DNA of 64,000 nt from Candidatus Tumulicola sp. (lineage in GTDB: Bacteria > Vulcanimicrobiota > Vulcanimicrobiia > Eremiobacterales > Eremiobacteraceae), in the NCBI GenBank assembly GCA_035601835.1, contig DATNNM010000012.1:124001-188000 (forward strand), written 5' to 3'. Below the pieces are notes generated by a model. That model made no database searches. It saw only the letters and a list, made by a program, of their open reading frames with translations, and was not told the DNA's origin. Each line of letters starts with the position of its first letter. Positions within the stretch are counted from its first letter, which is position 1. Shown here one piece after another: positions 28,636 through 38,384 of this stretch. The position numbers and the translations under genes were made by a program.

Positions 28636-29936
28636 AGCTGCGCCACTGCTCGATCCTTTTCGCTGCGTTACTGCTGGTCGGCGCTGCTCCGCAGCCGGAT
28701 ACAAACGCGTCGTTCCCTGCCGCCGCGCGTAACGCGTTGCCGAACGGCGTCGTGATCGTTTCGGCGCCGCTTGCGGACTCGCCGATCGCGGGGGCGCAGG
28801 TCTTCGTGCCGGCGGGCCTCATGCAGCAGCCCGCGGGTCTGGCCGGCATCGCCGCGTTGACCGCGTCGGTCGTGCTGCGAACGCCCGTCGAGAGGGGCGC
28901 GTCGCTGACCGATCTCGCAGCGAACGCGGGTGGATCGGCGACCTACACCGTCGATCCCGAGTCCACGCGATTCTATATCGAAAGCCGCGCGGCCGATCTG
29001 CCCCGCCTCGTGCGCGATCTCGCGAGCGCTATCGCCAATCCGGACCCGGCTCAAATCCCGATGGCGCGCGCCGAGTTGGTGGATCAGGTTTCCGAGACCG
29101 CGAAGAGCCCTGTGCAAGTGGCTTATGGCATGGTTCGACAAGTGCGCTACCTCGGAACGGGCTTCGCGTTTCCGGACGGCGGTCGCGCTTCCACCCTTTC
29201 GCGCATGGCCGCCGCAGACGTGCAGCGTTTCGCCGAGAGGTATCGGCACGGCAACGGAACGGTGGTCGCGATCCTCGGAGCCGTTTCCGACAATAACGTC
29301 GCCGCCATCGGTTCGGCGTTCTCCGCCTGGCCGGCAGGCGCCGGCGCGCCGGCTCCCCAGCCCGCAGCCGTGACGCGCCAATCCCAGGTGATCTCGCATC
29401 GTAACGTCGAGTCGACGTGGCTGGCGCTCGGCTACGGCGCGCCCTCGCAGTTCTCGAAAGATTTTCCGGCGATGCTGGTCATCGAAGCGCTGCTCGGGCG
29501 CGGCGGTGACATCCACGCGTTGTCATTCGGGTCTGCGGGCGCCGCGATGGACGCTTTCGTCGGCACATTCTATCAATACGAAGCGCGTCCGGGCACATTC
29601 GTGATCTTCCTGAACGGCGACAGCGCTACCATCACGCAAGCGATGAGCGAGATGGAGGCCGGCGTCGCGCGGTTGCGCGGCGCGAACCTTCCCGCAGATC
29701 TGCTCTTGCGCGCCAAGCGCTTGGCGATCGGCGACTATCTCATGTCTGACTCGACCTTGTCCGATGCGACCTGGCTGCTCGGACGCTCGGCGATGTCGCC
29801 CGACGGCCTCTCCTTCGAGTCCGAATTGCCCGCGCGCATCGCGGCGGTGAGCGCAGCGGACGTCAAGCGGGTCGCGAAGCAGTATCTCGCGCGGGAAACC
29901 GTCGCCGTGGTCCTGCCGGTGGCCGAAAACCGCTAG
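28632..29936 (+). CDS. second secreted M16 peptidase-like protein, also without HxxEH
   Basis: The 434-residue protein has a signal peptide (ILFAALLLVGAAP) and an M16-like fold: LPNGVVIVSAPLADSPIAGA, TRFYIESRAADLPRLVRDLASA, FAERYRHGNGTVVAILG, YQYEARPGTFVIFLNG and VAKQYLARETVAVVLPV. At the zinc-ligand position it reads IAALTASVV. It resembles the C-terminal-lobe partner of M16 pairs. Start ATGA overlaps the first protein, so the two probably form a non-catalytic heterodimer in the periplasm. Confidence 0.78.
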   Translation: MKLRHCSILFAALLLVGAAPQPDTNASFPAAARNALPNGVVIVSAPLADSPIAGAQVFVPAGLMQQPAGLAGIAALTASVVLRTPVERGASLTDLAANAGGSATYTVDPESTRFYIESRAADLPRLVRDLASAIANPDPAQIPMARAELVDQVSETAKSPVQVAYGMVRQVRYLGTGFAFPDGGRASTLSRMAAADVQRFAERYRHGNGTVVAILGAVSDNNVAAIGSAFSAWPAGAGAPAPQPAAVTRQSQVISHRNVESTWLALGYGAPSQFSKDFPAMLVIEALLGRGGDIHALSFGSAGAAMDAFVGTFYQYEARPGTFVIFLNGDSATITQAMSEMEAGVARLRGANLPADLLLRAKRLAIGDYLMSDSTLSDATWLLGRSAMSPDGLSFESELPARIAAVSAADVKRVAKQYLARETVAVVLPVAENR

Positions 29937-29952
29937 CGCGACTAAAACGGCG

Positions 29953-31029
29953 GTGCGCACCGCGTTCGTCCACGATTATCTGACACAGCTCGGCGGCGCC
30001 GAACGCGTGCTTGCCGAAATGCACCCGCTCTATCCCGATGCGCCGATCTACACGTCCTTGTGGGATCGCAAGGCCGTCGGCTCCGCCTTTGACGGCATCG
30101 ACATCCGCACGACTTGGCTGCAACGCATACCCGGAGGCTCCCGAGCGTTTCGCGCGCTGTTGCCGCTGTATCCACGGGCATTCGAGTCACTCGACCTTCA
30201 TGCGTACGATCTTGTCGTTTCTTCGACGACGTCATTCGCAAAAGGCGTTCTGACCCGCAGCGATGCCCTGCACGTGTCATACGTCAACACGCCGACGCGC
30301 TTCTTGTGGTATCCGGAGGAATATGCGAACGAGCTCACGCCCGCGCCGCTGCGGCCCCTGCTGCACGCCGTGCTGCCGGGCTTGCGGCGTTGGGATTACC
30401 TCGCTGCCCAACGTCCTACGCGCATGATCGCGAACTCCGCAAACGTGGCGGCGCGGATCCGAGCGTGCTACAATCGCGACTGCGATATCGTGCCGTGTCC
30501 GGTGGACGTCGACGGCTTCGCGCCGTCCGATGAGATCGACGACTACTATCTCGTGGTGGCGCGCCTTTTGCCGTACAAGCGCGTCGCGCTCGCGATCGAA
30601 GCGTGCAACGCGATCGGCGTGCGCCTCGTCGTCGTCGGCAGCGGACCTGACGAGTCGCGCCTGCGCCGCCTAGCAGGCCCGACCGTGCGCTTTGCGGGGC
30701 GCGTCGACGACGCGCAGCGGCGAGCGCTGTACGCCCGCGCCCGGGCGGTGCTCGTGCCCGGCGTCGAAGATTTCGGTCTCGTCGCGTTGGAAGCGGCGGC
30801 GTCCGGCCGCCCCGCGATCGCGTTCGCAGCCGGAGGGTCGCTCGAAACAATCGTGGAAGGCGAGACCGGATCGTTTTTCCACGAAGCGACGGCGGAAGCT
30901 CTCGCTGAAAAGCTGCGATCGTTTGATCCGAATGCTTTTGATCGCAGGCGCCTCGTCGCGCACGCCCAAGCGTATTCGCCGCAACGTTTCCGCGAACGCT
31001 TGCGGGAGCTCATCGAAGGGTATCTATAG
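29953..31029 (+). CDS. family 4 glycosyltransferase
   Basis: The 358-residue GT4 protein has an N-terminal domain MRTAFVHDYLTQLGGAERVL, VSYVNTPTRFLWYPEEYANE and a C-terminal domain with VVARLLPYKRVALAIEA, LVVVGSGPDE, FAGRVDDAQRR, VEDFGLVALEAAASGRPAIAFAAGG. The pattern fits WcaI/Amylovoran-like mannosyl or glucosyl transferases of exopolysaccharide pathways; the acceptor is unknown. Start GTG at 29953. The next gene begins one base past its stop. Confidence 0.9.
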   Translation: MRTAFVHDYLTQLGGAERVLAEMHPLYPDAPIYTSLWDRKAVGSAFDGIDIRTTWLQRIPGGSRAFRALLPLYPRAFESLDLHAYDLVVSSTTSFAKGVLTRSDALHVSYVNTPTRFLWYPEEYANELTPAPLRPLLHAVLPGLRRWDYLAAQRPTRMIANSANVAARIRACYNRDCDIVPCPVDVDGFAPSDEIDDYYLVVARLLPYKRVALAIEACNAIGVRLVVVGSGPDESRLRRLAGPTVRFAGRVDDAQRRALYARARAVLVPGVEDFGLVALEAAASGRPAIAFAAGGSLETIVEGETGSFFHEATAEALAEKLRSFDPNAFDRRRLVAHAQAYSPQRFRERLRELIEGYL

Positions 31030-31973
<944 letters not shown>

Positions 31974-31977
<4 letters not shown>

Positions 31978-32561
31978 GACCGCAAAACGTTCCCGTCACG
32001 ATGGCGGTCATCGCCATCTGCGTGATCGTGTTCGCCATCGATTACCTGCAGGGCGGCGCGCTCACGAACGCCGGGGCGGTCACGCCGGCTCTCGTCAAAG
32101 GCGGCGAGTGGTGGCTGCTGATCACCGGCGGGTTCTTGCACGCAAGCGTGCCGCACATCTTGTTCAATATGCTCGCGCTGTTCCAAGCAGGAACGTTCGT
32201 CGAGTTCGCGTACGGCAGCCCGCGTTACGCGCTCATCTATGTCGCCGGATTGATCGCGGGCAACCTCGCCGTGACGGTCCTCAGCCCGGCGCCGGCCATC
32301 GGCGCGTCGGGGGCGATCATGGGTGTTTTCGGTGCGATGGTGGTGCTCGGTTTCAAGCTGCCGGCCATGCGCGGCCCGCTCTTGCGCGCGGCCGGCTTTC
32401 CTATTCTCCTGACGCTGGCCAATGGTTTCATCAATCCGTACATATCGTGGCAGGCGCACGTGGGCGGTCTGCTCGGCGGCGCGCTCGTCGCGCAGGTCCT
32501 CACACCGGCTCGGGCGTCGCTCTTCCAACCCGCCGCGGTTGTTCCCGAAGACGAAGTGTAG
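31974..32561 (+). CDS. rhomboid family intramembrane serine protease
   Basis: The 195-residue protein has several membrane segments and the rhomboid signatures FLHASVPHILFNMLALFQAG (HxxxN), the catalytic Ser in GASGAIMGVFGA, and the catalytic His in WQAHVGGLLGGAL. Rhomboids cleave membrane-spanning substrates. It lacks extra cytoplasmic domains. The GTG start overlaps the preceding gene; its stop TAG is in a palindromic element shared with the convergent gene. Confidence 0.92.
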
Positions 32562-32581
32562 CGCCGGGGCTTTAGCCCCGG
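32558..32581 (+). repeat. palindromic element, class A, between convergent genes
   Basis: GTAGCG precedes CCGGGGCTTTAGCCCCGG (32564-32581). Its TAG ends the rhomboid gene and its TTA gives TAA for the minus-strand glycosyltransferase, the same arrangement as at 9550. Confidence 0.9.
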
Positions 32582-33633
32582 GAAATCATCTTCTGAAAAA
32601 TCTCCAACGTTTGATCGGCCGTGCGGCGCGACGTCATATGCGCGGCGCGCTGTTTGCCCGCTGCGCGCAAGGTTGCGGCTAGGCGCTCGTCGCTGAGCAC
32701 TTCCGCGATGGCACGCGCCAGTGCCGACGAATCGCCGGCCCGGAAATAGAGAGCCGCGTCGCCGCCCGCTTCGGGCACGCTTGCCGCGTTCGAAGCGATC
32801 ACCGGAGCGCCGAACGCCATGGCCTCGAGCACCGGCAAGCCGAAGCCCTCGTACGTCGATGGAAAAACGAATGCGGCGGCGCCCGCATACAAAGCCCCAA
32901 GCCGCTCATCGCCGACTTCGCCCTCGTACGTCACGCTGAAACTGCGCGCCTGAGCGTCAGGCGTCGCCCTGCCGGCGACGACGAGCCCGGTCGCGTGCCG
33001 CACATCATCCGGCAACTGCGCCATCGCTGAGAGCAGCGTCGCAAGGTCTTTGCGCGGCTCAGCTTCGCCGACGAACAGCGCGTAGCGCTTGAGTCCAGGA
33101 GGCGGGCTGGCCGGTGCCACCGCGCTCGCCAAGTCGACGTCGACTCCCAAGTGGACCACATCGATCTTGCCGGCATCGACTGACAACAACCTGATGATCT
33201 CAGATTTGGTGAATGCCGAATCGGCGACGATGCGGTCGGCGTTGGCAGCCGTCTGCAAAAACGGCGCCTGCTCGTTGCGGCGAATGCGCGGGTCGGCCGA
33301 AGGCGACGCGAAAGGCCAAACGTCGTGCACGGTCGCGACGCGGCGGCCCGGCGCGATCCACGTCATGCCGTTCCACGGATACCACACAAGGTCCAGACCG
33401 AGTCGCGCGGCGCTCGCGCGTCGCGCCACCGAAAAACCCTCGGCGCCGACCTCCTCGGTCAGGCGCGTGCGCAACAAACCGGGGAAAAGATGCGGAACCA
33501 GAAGCACGATGTCAACGCTCTCGCGCCGCCGCGTCAGCCAATCCCGCAGCAGGGCCCGCGCGTAGCGGCCGATGCCGCGTCGATCGTGCAGAACGTTGAG
33601 CGCGTCGACGCCGAGCCGCAGTGGTTTGCTCAG
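32572..33633 (-). CDS. family 4 glycosyltransferase with probable CTG start
   Basis: The C-terminal domain is standard GT4: YALFVGEAEPRKDLATLLSA, TYEGEVGDERLGALYAGAAAF, PSTYEGFGLPVLEAMAFGAPV. The nearest canonical start (GTG 33507) would remove the whole first strand. The frame extends upstream to a CTG at 33633 that overlaps the previous stop as CTGA, giving SKPLRLGVDALNVLHDRRG followed by IGRYARALLRDWL, the expected GT4 N-terminus. The product would then be 353 residues. No ATG, GTG or TTG lies in the 42-codon interval. Its stop is in a palindromic element. Confidence 0.85.
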   Translation of the reverse strand: MSKPLRLGVDALNVLHDRRGIGRYARALLRDWLTRRRESVDIVLLVPHLFPGLLRTRLTEEVGAEGFSVARRASAARLGLDLVWYPWNGMTWIAPGRRVATVHDVWPFASPSADPRIRRNEQAPFLQTAANADRIVADSAFTKSEIIRLLSVDAGKIDVVHLGVDVDLASAVAPASPPPGLKRYALFVGEAEPRKDLATLLSAMAQLPDDVRHATGLVVAGRATPDAQARSFSVTYEGEVGDERLGALYAGAAAFVFPSTYEGFGLPVLEAMAFGAPVIASNAASVPEAGGDAALYFRAGDSSALARAIAEVLSDERLAATLRAAGKQRAAHMTSRRTADQTLEIFQKMISRG

Positions 33634-36209
33634 GCCGGCGGACCGTCAAGCGTGACGACCGTGACGCCCGAAAGATCGCGCGCCGCTTCGACAAGCCCTT
33701 CGCGTTGCGTCAAGACGATGATCTGTTGACCCTGAGCCGCAAGGGCTGCAAGGTGGCGTATAGCGCTACGCTGCCTCGTCTCGTCGGCGTGCGCGAGGGC
33801 GTCGTCGAGCAGCAGCGGCACTCGTTCGCCCGAGCCCAAGGCCTGCGCGATCGCGGCGCGCAGCGCCAAGTACAGCTGCTCGCGCGTTCCGCTCGACAGC
33901 AGGCTTGCTTCCACCCACGAGCTGCCTTCCGGCGGGCGCACGCGCACCGTGAAGTCATCGGGATCTACGCCCGCCTCCGAATATCGTCCGCCCGTGATCG
34001 CCGTCGCGGCAGCGCCGACTGCGGCGCCGAGCACCGGCGCAAAATCGCTGTGCACGGCGACCTTGGCGGCTTCTATCCCATCACGCGCCGTGGTCGCCGC
34101 GGACTTCGCCGCTTCCAAATAGGTCTCGCGGGCCTGGCTCAGGGCGACATGCTCTTCCAGCGCCGCGCCGCCGCCGGGGTAACGCCGCTCGAAATCGCGC
34201 AACTCGCCGTTGACTCCCTCGAGCTCCTTGTCGGCTTCGTGAGACTGCTCTTCCAGTTTTTGGAGTTCGGTCGAAAGCGCCGCAAGACTTGATGCCGCGA
34301 GATCAGGCGCGCTGCCATCGGCTCCCGCCGCGCCATCGAGCGCTGCCTGCAGCTCTGCCTCTCGGCGGCGCAAAGCATCGGGCGTGGATCCAGCCAAGGC
34401 GGTCACCAATTTGACTTGCGCGCCCCCCATATCTTGGGCGACCTGCACCGCGCCATCGCCTTTTTGCCGCAGGTCTCGGAATGCTTGAACCCGATCCTCC
34501 AAGGTGGCCCCGGAAACCCCGACGGCGTCAAGCATGCCCGCCAAGGCGCGCTCGCGCTCCTCGCGCACTTGGCGCGCGGTGACCGCTTGCTGGTCGAAGT
34601 GCGAGAAATCAGCAAAGCGCTTGTTCAGCGTTTCTGCACGAGCGCGAGCCTGCTCCGCTTGGTTCTGCGCCGCGGCGAGTTGCGCGCGGATGCGTTCGCG
34701 TTCGAGCTGCGCCATGCGCGCGGCGCGCACGGCGGTGATGTCGTCGCTGCCTACCGCGCGACACTCGGCGGCGTGAGCCTTGGCCCACTGGTCGGCCACT
34801 GCGCGCGCATCCTCTGAGGCGCGCTCGAGCAGTTCGGCACTCCCGGCTCCGCGGCGCGCAGCGACGGCCCACACCGCGAAGAGCGCGATGCCGGCGACGA
34901 GCCCGAAGCCGGCGCCATAGGCGACCATCGGTACGCGCATGAGCAGCCCAAGGATCAGTCCGAACATCGAAATGATGGTCACGATCAGCGCCGCCAGCGG
35001 CCCCTGGCTCGGGCGGTGGCGCGAGATGGCGTAGGCGGTCTCTTTGCGCCGCGCTTCGCTTTCCAGGCGATCGACGTCCTCGAATTGCCGCTCGAGGCGA
35101 TCGAGCGTGTCCGCGTCGATTTCTGCCGATCCCGCGCGCGGAGCCAGCCGGGTCACCGCGGCGGTCAACTGCGCGGCCCGGCTATCCGCATCCTTGATCG
35201 CGGCCTCGCAGGCATCAAGGGCCTGGCGCGCCGCTTCCCGCTCGCTCTCCTTTTCACCGGCGGCTTTGACAGCGAGTTCCTCGCTCTCCCGCGCCGAGCG
35301 CCATCCGGCGATGGCGTCGTCGACATCGCGCGCGCGGGCGAGAAGGACGGGCGCCGGCGCGCCGCTGGACGCCCGGCCTGCCTCCACTCGCGTCAAGTCT
35401 TGCTGCGCCGCATCGACGCTTCGGAGCTGCGCGCGTACGCCGGCGAGCTCCGCCACATTCTTGGCGCGCGCCAACGCGGCGCGCCGCTCGGATAGCGTGA
35501 CAAGATCGGCTTGGAGTTTGGAACGGCGTTCGATATTCGCTCGCGCGACTTCGGACGCCGCCTGGTACTCGTCGAGGGCCGCGCGCGCCGTTTGCAAGCG
35601 TGCGCGGGCACCGGTCAGGAGCGACTTGGTCGCGTTGGGCGCGCCGCCTATCGAGGTGAGGAATTGCTTGAGCGCCTCGATCGTCGCCGCGGCGCTCGAG
35701 TCTCCGGCCGCGCCGACGAGCGCGGCGATGCGCTCGGCGAGCAGCTTATGCGCTTTGCGCGCATCGTCGTCGGTCTTCTCGGCGAACTCGGCCGCCCGGA
35801 TCACGGCCGCCGATTCGAAGGCGGCGAGCGACAGCTTGAAGAGCGAAGATCCCGGCGAGGTCTCGCGCGTGCCGGAGTATTCGCGCAACGGCCGTTTGGT
35901 CTGATGATCGCAGGTATTGGTGGGGACTTCGCTCTTCGCGAAGTCGCGCCACGTCTCCAACATGCGGCCGTCGTCCAGCGCGTAAATCAACGTCGCTTCG
36001 TGCGGTCCCCCCTTCCACGGCGCGAAGCGTTTGCGGTCGTCGTTGTAGCGCGCCGACGGGTACCCGAACAACAAGCGCACGATACATTCGACCAGCGTCG
36101 TCTTCCCGGATTCGTTCGGCCCCGCGATCACGGTCAGGCCGCGCCCGAAGAGGACGTTGAGCCCCGCCAGTCTACCGAATGCCTTGACTTGCAGCTCGAC
36201 GAGCCTCAT
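33630..36209 (-). CDS. yhaN: YhaN/SbcC-like AAA ATPase with internal membrane segments
   Basis: The 859-residue SMC/Rad50-like protein has Walker A GPNESGKTTLVE (30-41), long coiled coils, and at the C-terminus the ABC signature SSGTREQLYLALRAAIAQ and Walker B VPLLLDDALAHAD. Unlike SbcC, two hydrophobic helices (GPLAALIVTIISMFGLILGL, then VAYGAGFGLVAGIALFAVWA) occupy the centre, as in Bacillus YhaN. With YhaO (overlapping by 4 bases, ATGA) it should form an Mre11/Rad50-like nuclease tied to the membrane. The downstream glycosyltransferase overlaps its stop. Confidence 0.9.
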   Translation of the reverse strand: MRLVELQVKAFGRLAGLNVLFGRGLTVIAGPNESGKTTLVECIVRLLFGYPSARYNDDRKRFAPWKGGPHEATLIYALDDGRMLETWRDFAKSEVPTNTCDHQTKRPLREYSGTRETSPGSSLFKLSLAAFESAAVIRAAEFAEKTDDDARKAHKLLAERIAALVGAAGDSSAAATIEALKQFLTSIGGAPNATKSLLTGARARLQTARAALDEYQAASEVARANIERRSKLQADLVTLSERRAALARAKNVAELAGVRAQLRSVDAAQQDLTRVEAGRASSGAPAPVLLARARDVDDAIAGWRSARESEELAVKAAGEKESEREAARQALDACEAAIKDADSRAAQLTAAVTRLAPRAGSAEIDADTLDRLERQFEDVDRLESEARRKETAYAISRHRPSQGPLAALIVTIISMFGLILGLLMRVPMVAYGAGFGLVAGIALFAVWAVAARRGAGSAELLERASEDARAVADQWAKAHAAECRAVGSDDITAVRAARMAQLERERIRAQLAAAQNQAEQARARAETLNKRFADFSHFDQQAVTARQVREERERALAGMLDAVGVSGATLEDRVQAFRDLRQKGDGAVQVAQDMGGAQVKLVTALAGSTPDALRRREAELQAALDGAAGADGSAPDLAASSLAALSTELQKLEEQSHEADKELEGVNGELRDFERRYPGGGAALEEHVALSQARETYLEAAKSAATTARDGIEAAKVAVHSDFAPVLGAAVGAAATAITGGRYSEAGVDPDDFTVRVRPPEGSSWVEASLLSSGTREQLYLALRAAIAQALGSGERVPLLLDDALAHADETRQRSAIRHLAALAAQGQQIIVLTQREGLVEAARDLSGVTVVTLDGPPA

Positions 36210-37321
36210 ATTTGGAGCGGTTTCTCGGCGAACGCGAGCAACCCGTAATGCAGCGCGCGGTCGAGCTGCAGGCGCTCCGCATCGCTCGCCGCTTCGCGCC
36301 GTTTGAGCAGCGCGCGCACGAACTCAGCGCGGACGGTGTGACCCTCGCTCTGGATCGCGGCGAGGTCGAACGAGGCGAACGCTTCGACGATCTCCAGTCC
36401 CGGAAACGCGGGCGACAGCTCCTCGGCGAGTTCCGCCGAGGAGGCCTCAAGCGTCGGTGCCGCGGCGCCGACCAAGCGCACGCGGCAGAACACCTCGCCG
36501 GGTTTGTCCACCGCGGCGGCGATCTCCGAGCGCAGGACGGTTGAGACCGCCGCGCGATCGCTCATGCCCGTGAGATCGAAATCCAGCGTGACATAGCGGG
36601 TCCGATTGACGTCGATAAAATCGACGCCCACCCTGCGATTTTCGATCGTCACCAACGACGCGGTGTGACGGCCTGCCTGAGCGAACGTGTGCGGCTCCGG
36701 CGAACCCGGATACGCGTAACGCCCGCGGCTCAATTGCGAATGGAAGTGCCCGACCATGGCGTGGGCTGCGCCGGAGCGCTGCAGGTCGGCGTCGGTGAAG
36801 GGCGCGATGCACTCCTTGTCGGGCGGCATGTGCGCGCTGTCGGAGCCGTGGAAGAGCAGCAGGTGCATGCCGTCGCCTTCGCACGCGAAGCCCTTGAGGA
36901 TGGGCTCGCGATCGAGCGCGTATTCGTGGCCGCAGCCCCACAACGTCAGACCGTCTGCGAGTTCGACGGCGCGCATGCGCCGCTCGGCGAAAATCGTGAC
37001 GTTGTCCGGCACGTCCATGTAGCGGTAGAGCGAGGCCGGGGTGAAGGGATCGTGGTTGCCCGGGCTGACGAAGACTCTGAGGGGCGCGAGGTCCAGAAAG
37101 GAGCGGCGCAAATACGCGGCGCGGTCCAAGCCCGAGCGGCCGTCCTCGTAAAGATCGCCGGCGATGCACAGCGCGTCGACTTTGCGCTCGCGCGCCAGGG
37201 CAAGCGTTCGTTCGAACGCGTCCTGCAATTGCGCGCGGCGCCGATTCGCGAGACCCGCGTCAAGCCCGGCGAACGCCATATCGAGGTGGACGTCGGCGAT
37301 GTGAAGGATGCGGTACGGCAT
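36206..37321 (-). CDS. yhaO: YhaO/SbcD-like DNA repair exonuclease
   Basis: The 371-residue metallophosphoesterase has ILHIADVHLD, CIAGDLYEDG, VSPGNHDPF, LLFHGSDS, VGHFHSQL and YPGSPEPHTF, which together are the Mre11-type motif set. It should be the nuclease partner of the adjoining YhaN. The Bacillus YhaO-YhaN pair has been linked to DNA repair. It heads the leftward unit and lies 16 bases from the divergent cation antiporter gene. Confidence 0.92.
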   Translation of the reverse strand: MPYRILHIADVHLDMAFAGLDAGLANRRRAQLQDAFERTLALARERKVDALCIAGDLYEDGRSGLDRAAYLRRSFLDLAPLRVFVSPGNHDPFTPASLYRYMDVPDNVTIFAERRMRAVELADGLTLWGCGHEYALDREPILKGFACEGDGMHLLLFHGSDSAHMPPDKECIAPFTDADLQRSGAAHAMVGHFHSQLSRGRYAYPGSPEPHTFAQAGRHTASLVTIENRRVGVDFIDVNRTRYVTLDFDLTGMSDRAAVSTVLRSEIAAAVDKPGEVFCRVRLVGAAAPTLEASSAELAEELSPAFPGLEIVEAFASFDLAAIQSEGHTVRAEFVRALLKRREAASDAERLQLDRALHYGLLAFAEKPLQI

Positions 37322-37337
37322 CTAAAGGTCGCCGCCC

Positions 37338-38372
37338 ATGCAGAGGACAAACGGACTCGCCGTGCAGATCGCCCTGAGCGTTCTCGGCGCGTTGGTGCTG
37401 GTCGCCCTTGCAAGCGACGCGTTCACCAACGCGGTCGAATGGATCGGAAAGATCTTCGGTCTCACGCGCAGCGCCGCCGGTGCGATCGTCGCGGCCATCG
37501 GCTCGTCTCTGCCCGAGACCATGGTGGCATTCGTAGCTCTCATCGTGCTGCGCGACCCCGCGAGCCAAGCGATCGGCATCGGCGCAGTTATCGGCGCCCC
37601 CTTCATGCTGGCGACGTTCGTGTTCTGCCTCATCGGCGTCATCGCCATCGCGCGGAGCCGCCAGCGCGGCGCGCTCCACGTCAGGCTCAACGTGACGACC
37701 TTCGGACTGCTGCTATTCGGTCTGACTTTTGCGCTCGTCATCGGCGCTTCCTTTGCACCCACTTTCGCGGTGCGCGTGTCGGCGTCGATCGCGGCGTTGG
37801 CGGCCTACGCGATCTACATCGCGTATCACATGCGCGTGCGCGGGCAAGAAAGCGACGAGCAGCCGCCGCGTTTGCGCTTCGCACCGCGCGCTGCAAGGCC
37901 GCCGCTGATCCTCGTCGCGCTGCAACTGCTCGTCGCGCTGACCCTCACCGCGCTCGCCTCGCGCTGGTTTGTCACATCGGTCGCCGCGGCCGCCGCAGAC
38001 CTGCAGTTTTCGCCGCTGCTGGTTTCGCTGTTCTTGAGCCCGATCGCCACCGAGCTTCCCGAGGTCCTCAACGTCGCTATCTGGATGCGCCTGCGCAAGG
38101 ACGACTTGGCGGTGGGCAATGTCATCGGCGCGATGATGTTCCAGACATCGACCGCATCGGCGATCGCCATGCTCGCAAGCCCGTGGCGGCTCGAGTTCGG
38201 CGCCTACGCTGCGGCAGCTGGGGCGGGGGCGGCGGTCGTGCTCGTGCTCGTATGGACGCTGGTGCGCAGACGCTTGGAGGCGCCGCCGTTCGCGCTCTGC
38301 GGCATCTTGTACGTCGCCTACATCGCGTTCATGCTGGGCAGGACCAACGGGATTTGGCACGCCGGACCTTAG
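37338..38372 (+). CDS. sodium/calcium exchanger-like membrane protein (CaCA family)
   Basis: The 344-residue protein has about 10 membrane segments and the two inverted alpha repeats of the family: AIGSSLPETMVAFVAL (first) and LSPIATELPEVLNVAI (second), both with the conserved Glu. It probably exchanges Na+ or H+ for Ca2+. Start ATG 37338. It stands alone and converges with the CPBP protease gene across 12 bases. Confidence 0.87.
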   Translation: MQRTNGLAVQIALSVLGALVLVALASDAFTNAVEWIGKIFGLTRSAAGAIVAAIGSSLPETMVAFVALIVLRDPASQAIGIGAVIGAPFMLATFVFCLIGVIAIARSRQRGALHVRLNVTTFGLLLFGLTFALVIGASFAPTFAVRVSASIAALAAYAIYIAYHMRVRGQESDEQPPRLRFAPRAARPPLILVALQLLVALTLTALASRWFVTSVAAAAADLQFSPLLVSLFLSPIATELPEVLNVAIWMRLRKDDLAVGNVIGAMMFQTSTASAIAMLASPWRLEFGAYAAAAGAGAAVVLVLVWTLVRRRLEAPPFALCGILYVAYIAFMLGRTNGIWHAGP

Positions 38373-38384
38373 GCTGATCCGATC

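Noticed and set aside
36665-38377. 570-codon plus-strand frame spanning yhaO and the antiporter gene
   Set aside because: It overlaps two recognised genes in the wrong frame or strand and has an Arg-rich meaningless translation.
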